In this document: positions 5,092-5,773 of the stretch, one piece after another
Numbering within the stretch: the first letter of the stretch is position 1
Layout of the letters: every line of letters begins with the position of its first letter
From: Alphaproteobacteria bacterium
GTDB lineage: Bacteria > Pseudomonadota > Alphaproteobacteria > Rhizobiales > Xanthobacteraceae
Direction of reading: 5' to 3'
DNA length: 5,773 nucleotides
Assembly (NCBI GenBank): GCA_005884465.1
Contig: VAZH01000202.1
Coordinates: 1-5,773 of the forward strand
Program-made: the position numbers and the translations under genes
The notes under the pieces: model-generated
The model's database searches: none
Told to the model about the DNA's origin: nothing
Seen by the model: only the letters and a program-made list of their open reading frames with translations

Positions 5092-5773
5092 TTACACCCG
5101 CTCGATGTCTTCGGTGCCGAACAAGCCGTAGGGCTTGATCATCAGGATAATGATCAGCACGTAGAACGGCGCGACTTCGTAGAGATTGCCCCAGTGCAGA
5201 TATTGGCTGTCGACATATTGCGCGATGTTTTCCAACAGGCCGATGATGATGCCGCCGAGCACCGCGCCGCCGATTGAGTCGAGCCCGCCGAGGATCGCCG
5301 CCGGAAACACCTTGATGCCATAGGCCGACAGGCCGGACGACACGCCGTTGACGCCGGCCACCACCACGCCCGCAACCGCCGAAACTGTCGCCGAGATCGC
5401 CCACGCCATCGCGAACACGGCTTTGACGGAAATGCCGAGCGACTGTGCCACCTGCTGGTTGAACGCGGTGGCGCGCATCGCCAAGCCATATTTCGAAACC
5501 CGGAAAAACCAGGCCATGCCGACCATCATCGCCACCGACACGACGAGGCTCATTACATAGACGGTCTGGATTTGCAGGCCCAACATATTCACGCACTGGC
5601 TGGTGAACACGCGCGGGAAAGGCTGCGGATTGACGCCAAAAATCCATTTCAGCGAGGCCTGAAACACCGTCGACAACCCGATGGTCACCATGATCACCGA
5701 AATGATCGGCTCGCCGATCATTGGCCGCAGGATCACGATCTGGATTGCGATGCCGAATACGAACATGAAGATG
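5092..5773 (-). CDS. livH: LivH-type permease of a branched-chain amino acid family (HAAT) ABC importer, N-terminus cut off by window edge
   Basis: This is one of the two inner-membrane permease subunits of a HAAT-family importer; it forms the translocation path together with LivM. About 226 C-terminal residues are visible. The frame stays open to the window edge, so the ATG at 5766 is probably internal, and perhaps 70-120 residues lie outside (family comparison). Numbering from that Met, hydrophobic segments run at about 20-36, 68-88, 117-140, 152-178 and 199-211. Family marks are the cytoplasmic coupling loop GLAMRATAFNQQVAQSLGI at 94-112, which contacts the ATPases, the glycine-rich stretch GGLDSIGGAVLGG at 160-172, and the C-terminal KPYGLFG at 211-217. 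The gene ends GTG-TAA, and a second in-frame TAA follows immediately before the livM ATG, so the two permeases are probably co-translated. The family assignment is secure; the substrate cannot be read from the sequence. Confidence 0.93.
   Translation of the reverse strand, partial: IFMFVFGIAIQIVILRPMIGEPIISVIMVTIGLSTVFQASLKWIFGVNPQPFPRVFTSQCVNMLGLQIQTVYVMSLVVSVAMMVGMAWFFRVSKYGLAMRATAFNQQVAQSLGISVKAVFAMAWAISATVSAVAGVVVAGVNGVSSGLSAYGIKVFPAAILGGLDSIGGAVLGGIIIGLLENIAQYVDSQYLHWGNLYEVAPFYVLIIILMIKPYGLFGTEDIERV

Noticed and set aside
4325..5647. 440-codon minus-strand open frame spanning the livH/livM junction
   Set aside because: It is out of frame with both well-recognised permeases. Its product is rich in Arg, Gly, His and Ala without any domain, as expected for a shadow frame in GC-biased DNA.

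Overview
The window looks like chromosomal DNA from an alphaproteobacterium of the Bradyrhizobium/Rhodopseudomonas group. This rests on GC-rich coding sequence with strong third-position bias, on protein family styles typical of that group (for example the LivF C-terminus ending in KRRKRWL), and on two intergenic palindromic repeats of types I associate with Bradyrhizobium genomes. The assignment comes from recognition by eye, not from a search.

All five supportable genes lie on the minus strand and read right to left as one apparent operon. They are a LivH-type permease (5092-5773, cut by the window edge), a LivM-type permease (4015-5088), a periplasmic substrate-binding protein (2678-3964, probable real start at 3958), a LivF-type ATPase (1707-2543), and a PaaK-like CoA ligase of the ANL superfamily (333-1556). 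The first four are parts of a branched-chain amino acid type (HAAT) ABC importer. The partner ATPase LivG is not in the window and is probably upstream, beyond base 5773. The adjoining CoA ligase suggests that the imported substrate is a carboxylic acid, perhaps aromatic, that is activated to a CoA thioester after uptake, rather than a branched-chain amino acid. That substrate is an inference.

Gene spacing is uneven. livH and livM are almost touching, with tandem TAA stops just before the livM ATG. A 50-base gap carries a strong Shine-Dalgarno for the binding protein. Two larger gaps follow, and each is filled by a structured repeat. The binding protein/livF gap (2544-2677) holds a small hairpin plus a pair of 9-bp perfect hairpins. 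The livF/ligase gap (1557-1706) holds a 101-base palindromic element made of several smaller palindromes. Neither ends in a T-run, so both look more like mRNA-stabilising or processing elements than terminators.

The leftmost 332 bases hold no convincing gene. The first 120 bases are clearly AT-richer (49 of 120 are G or C by hand count) and contain short inverted repeats, a possible rightward promoter and, closer to the operon end, a weak terminator-like hairpin. I found no RNA gene, insertion sequence, CRISPR array or phage-like gene. This is mostly an ordinary transporter operon; the points worth a second look are the CoA ligase's atypical ATP-loop region and the structured intergenic repeats.
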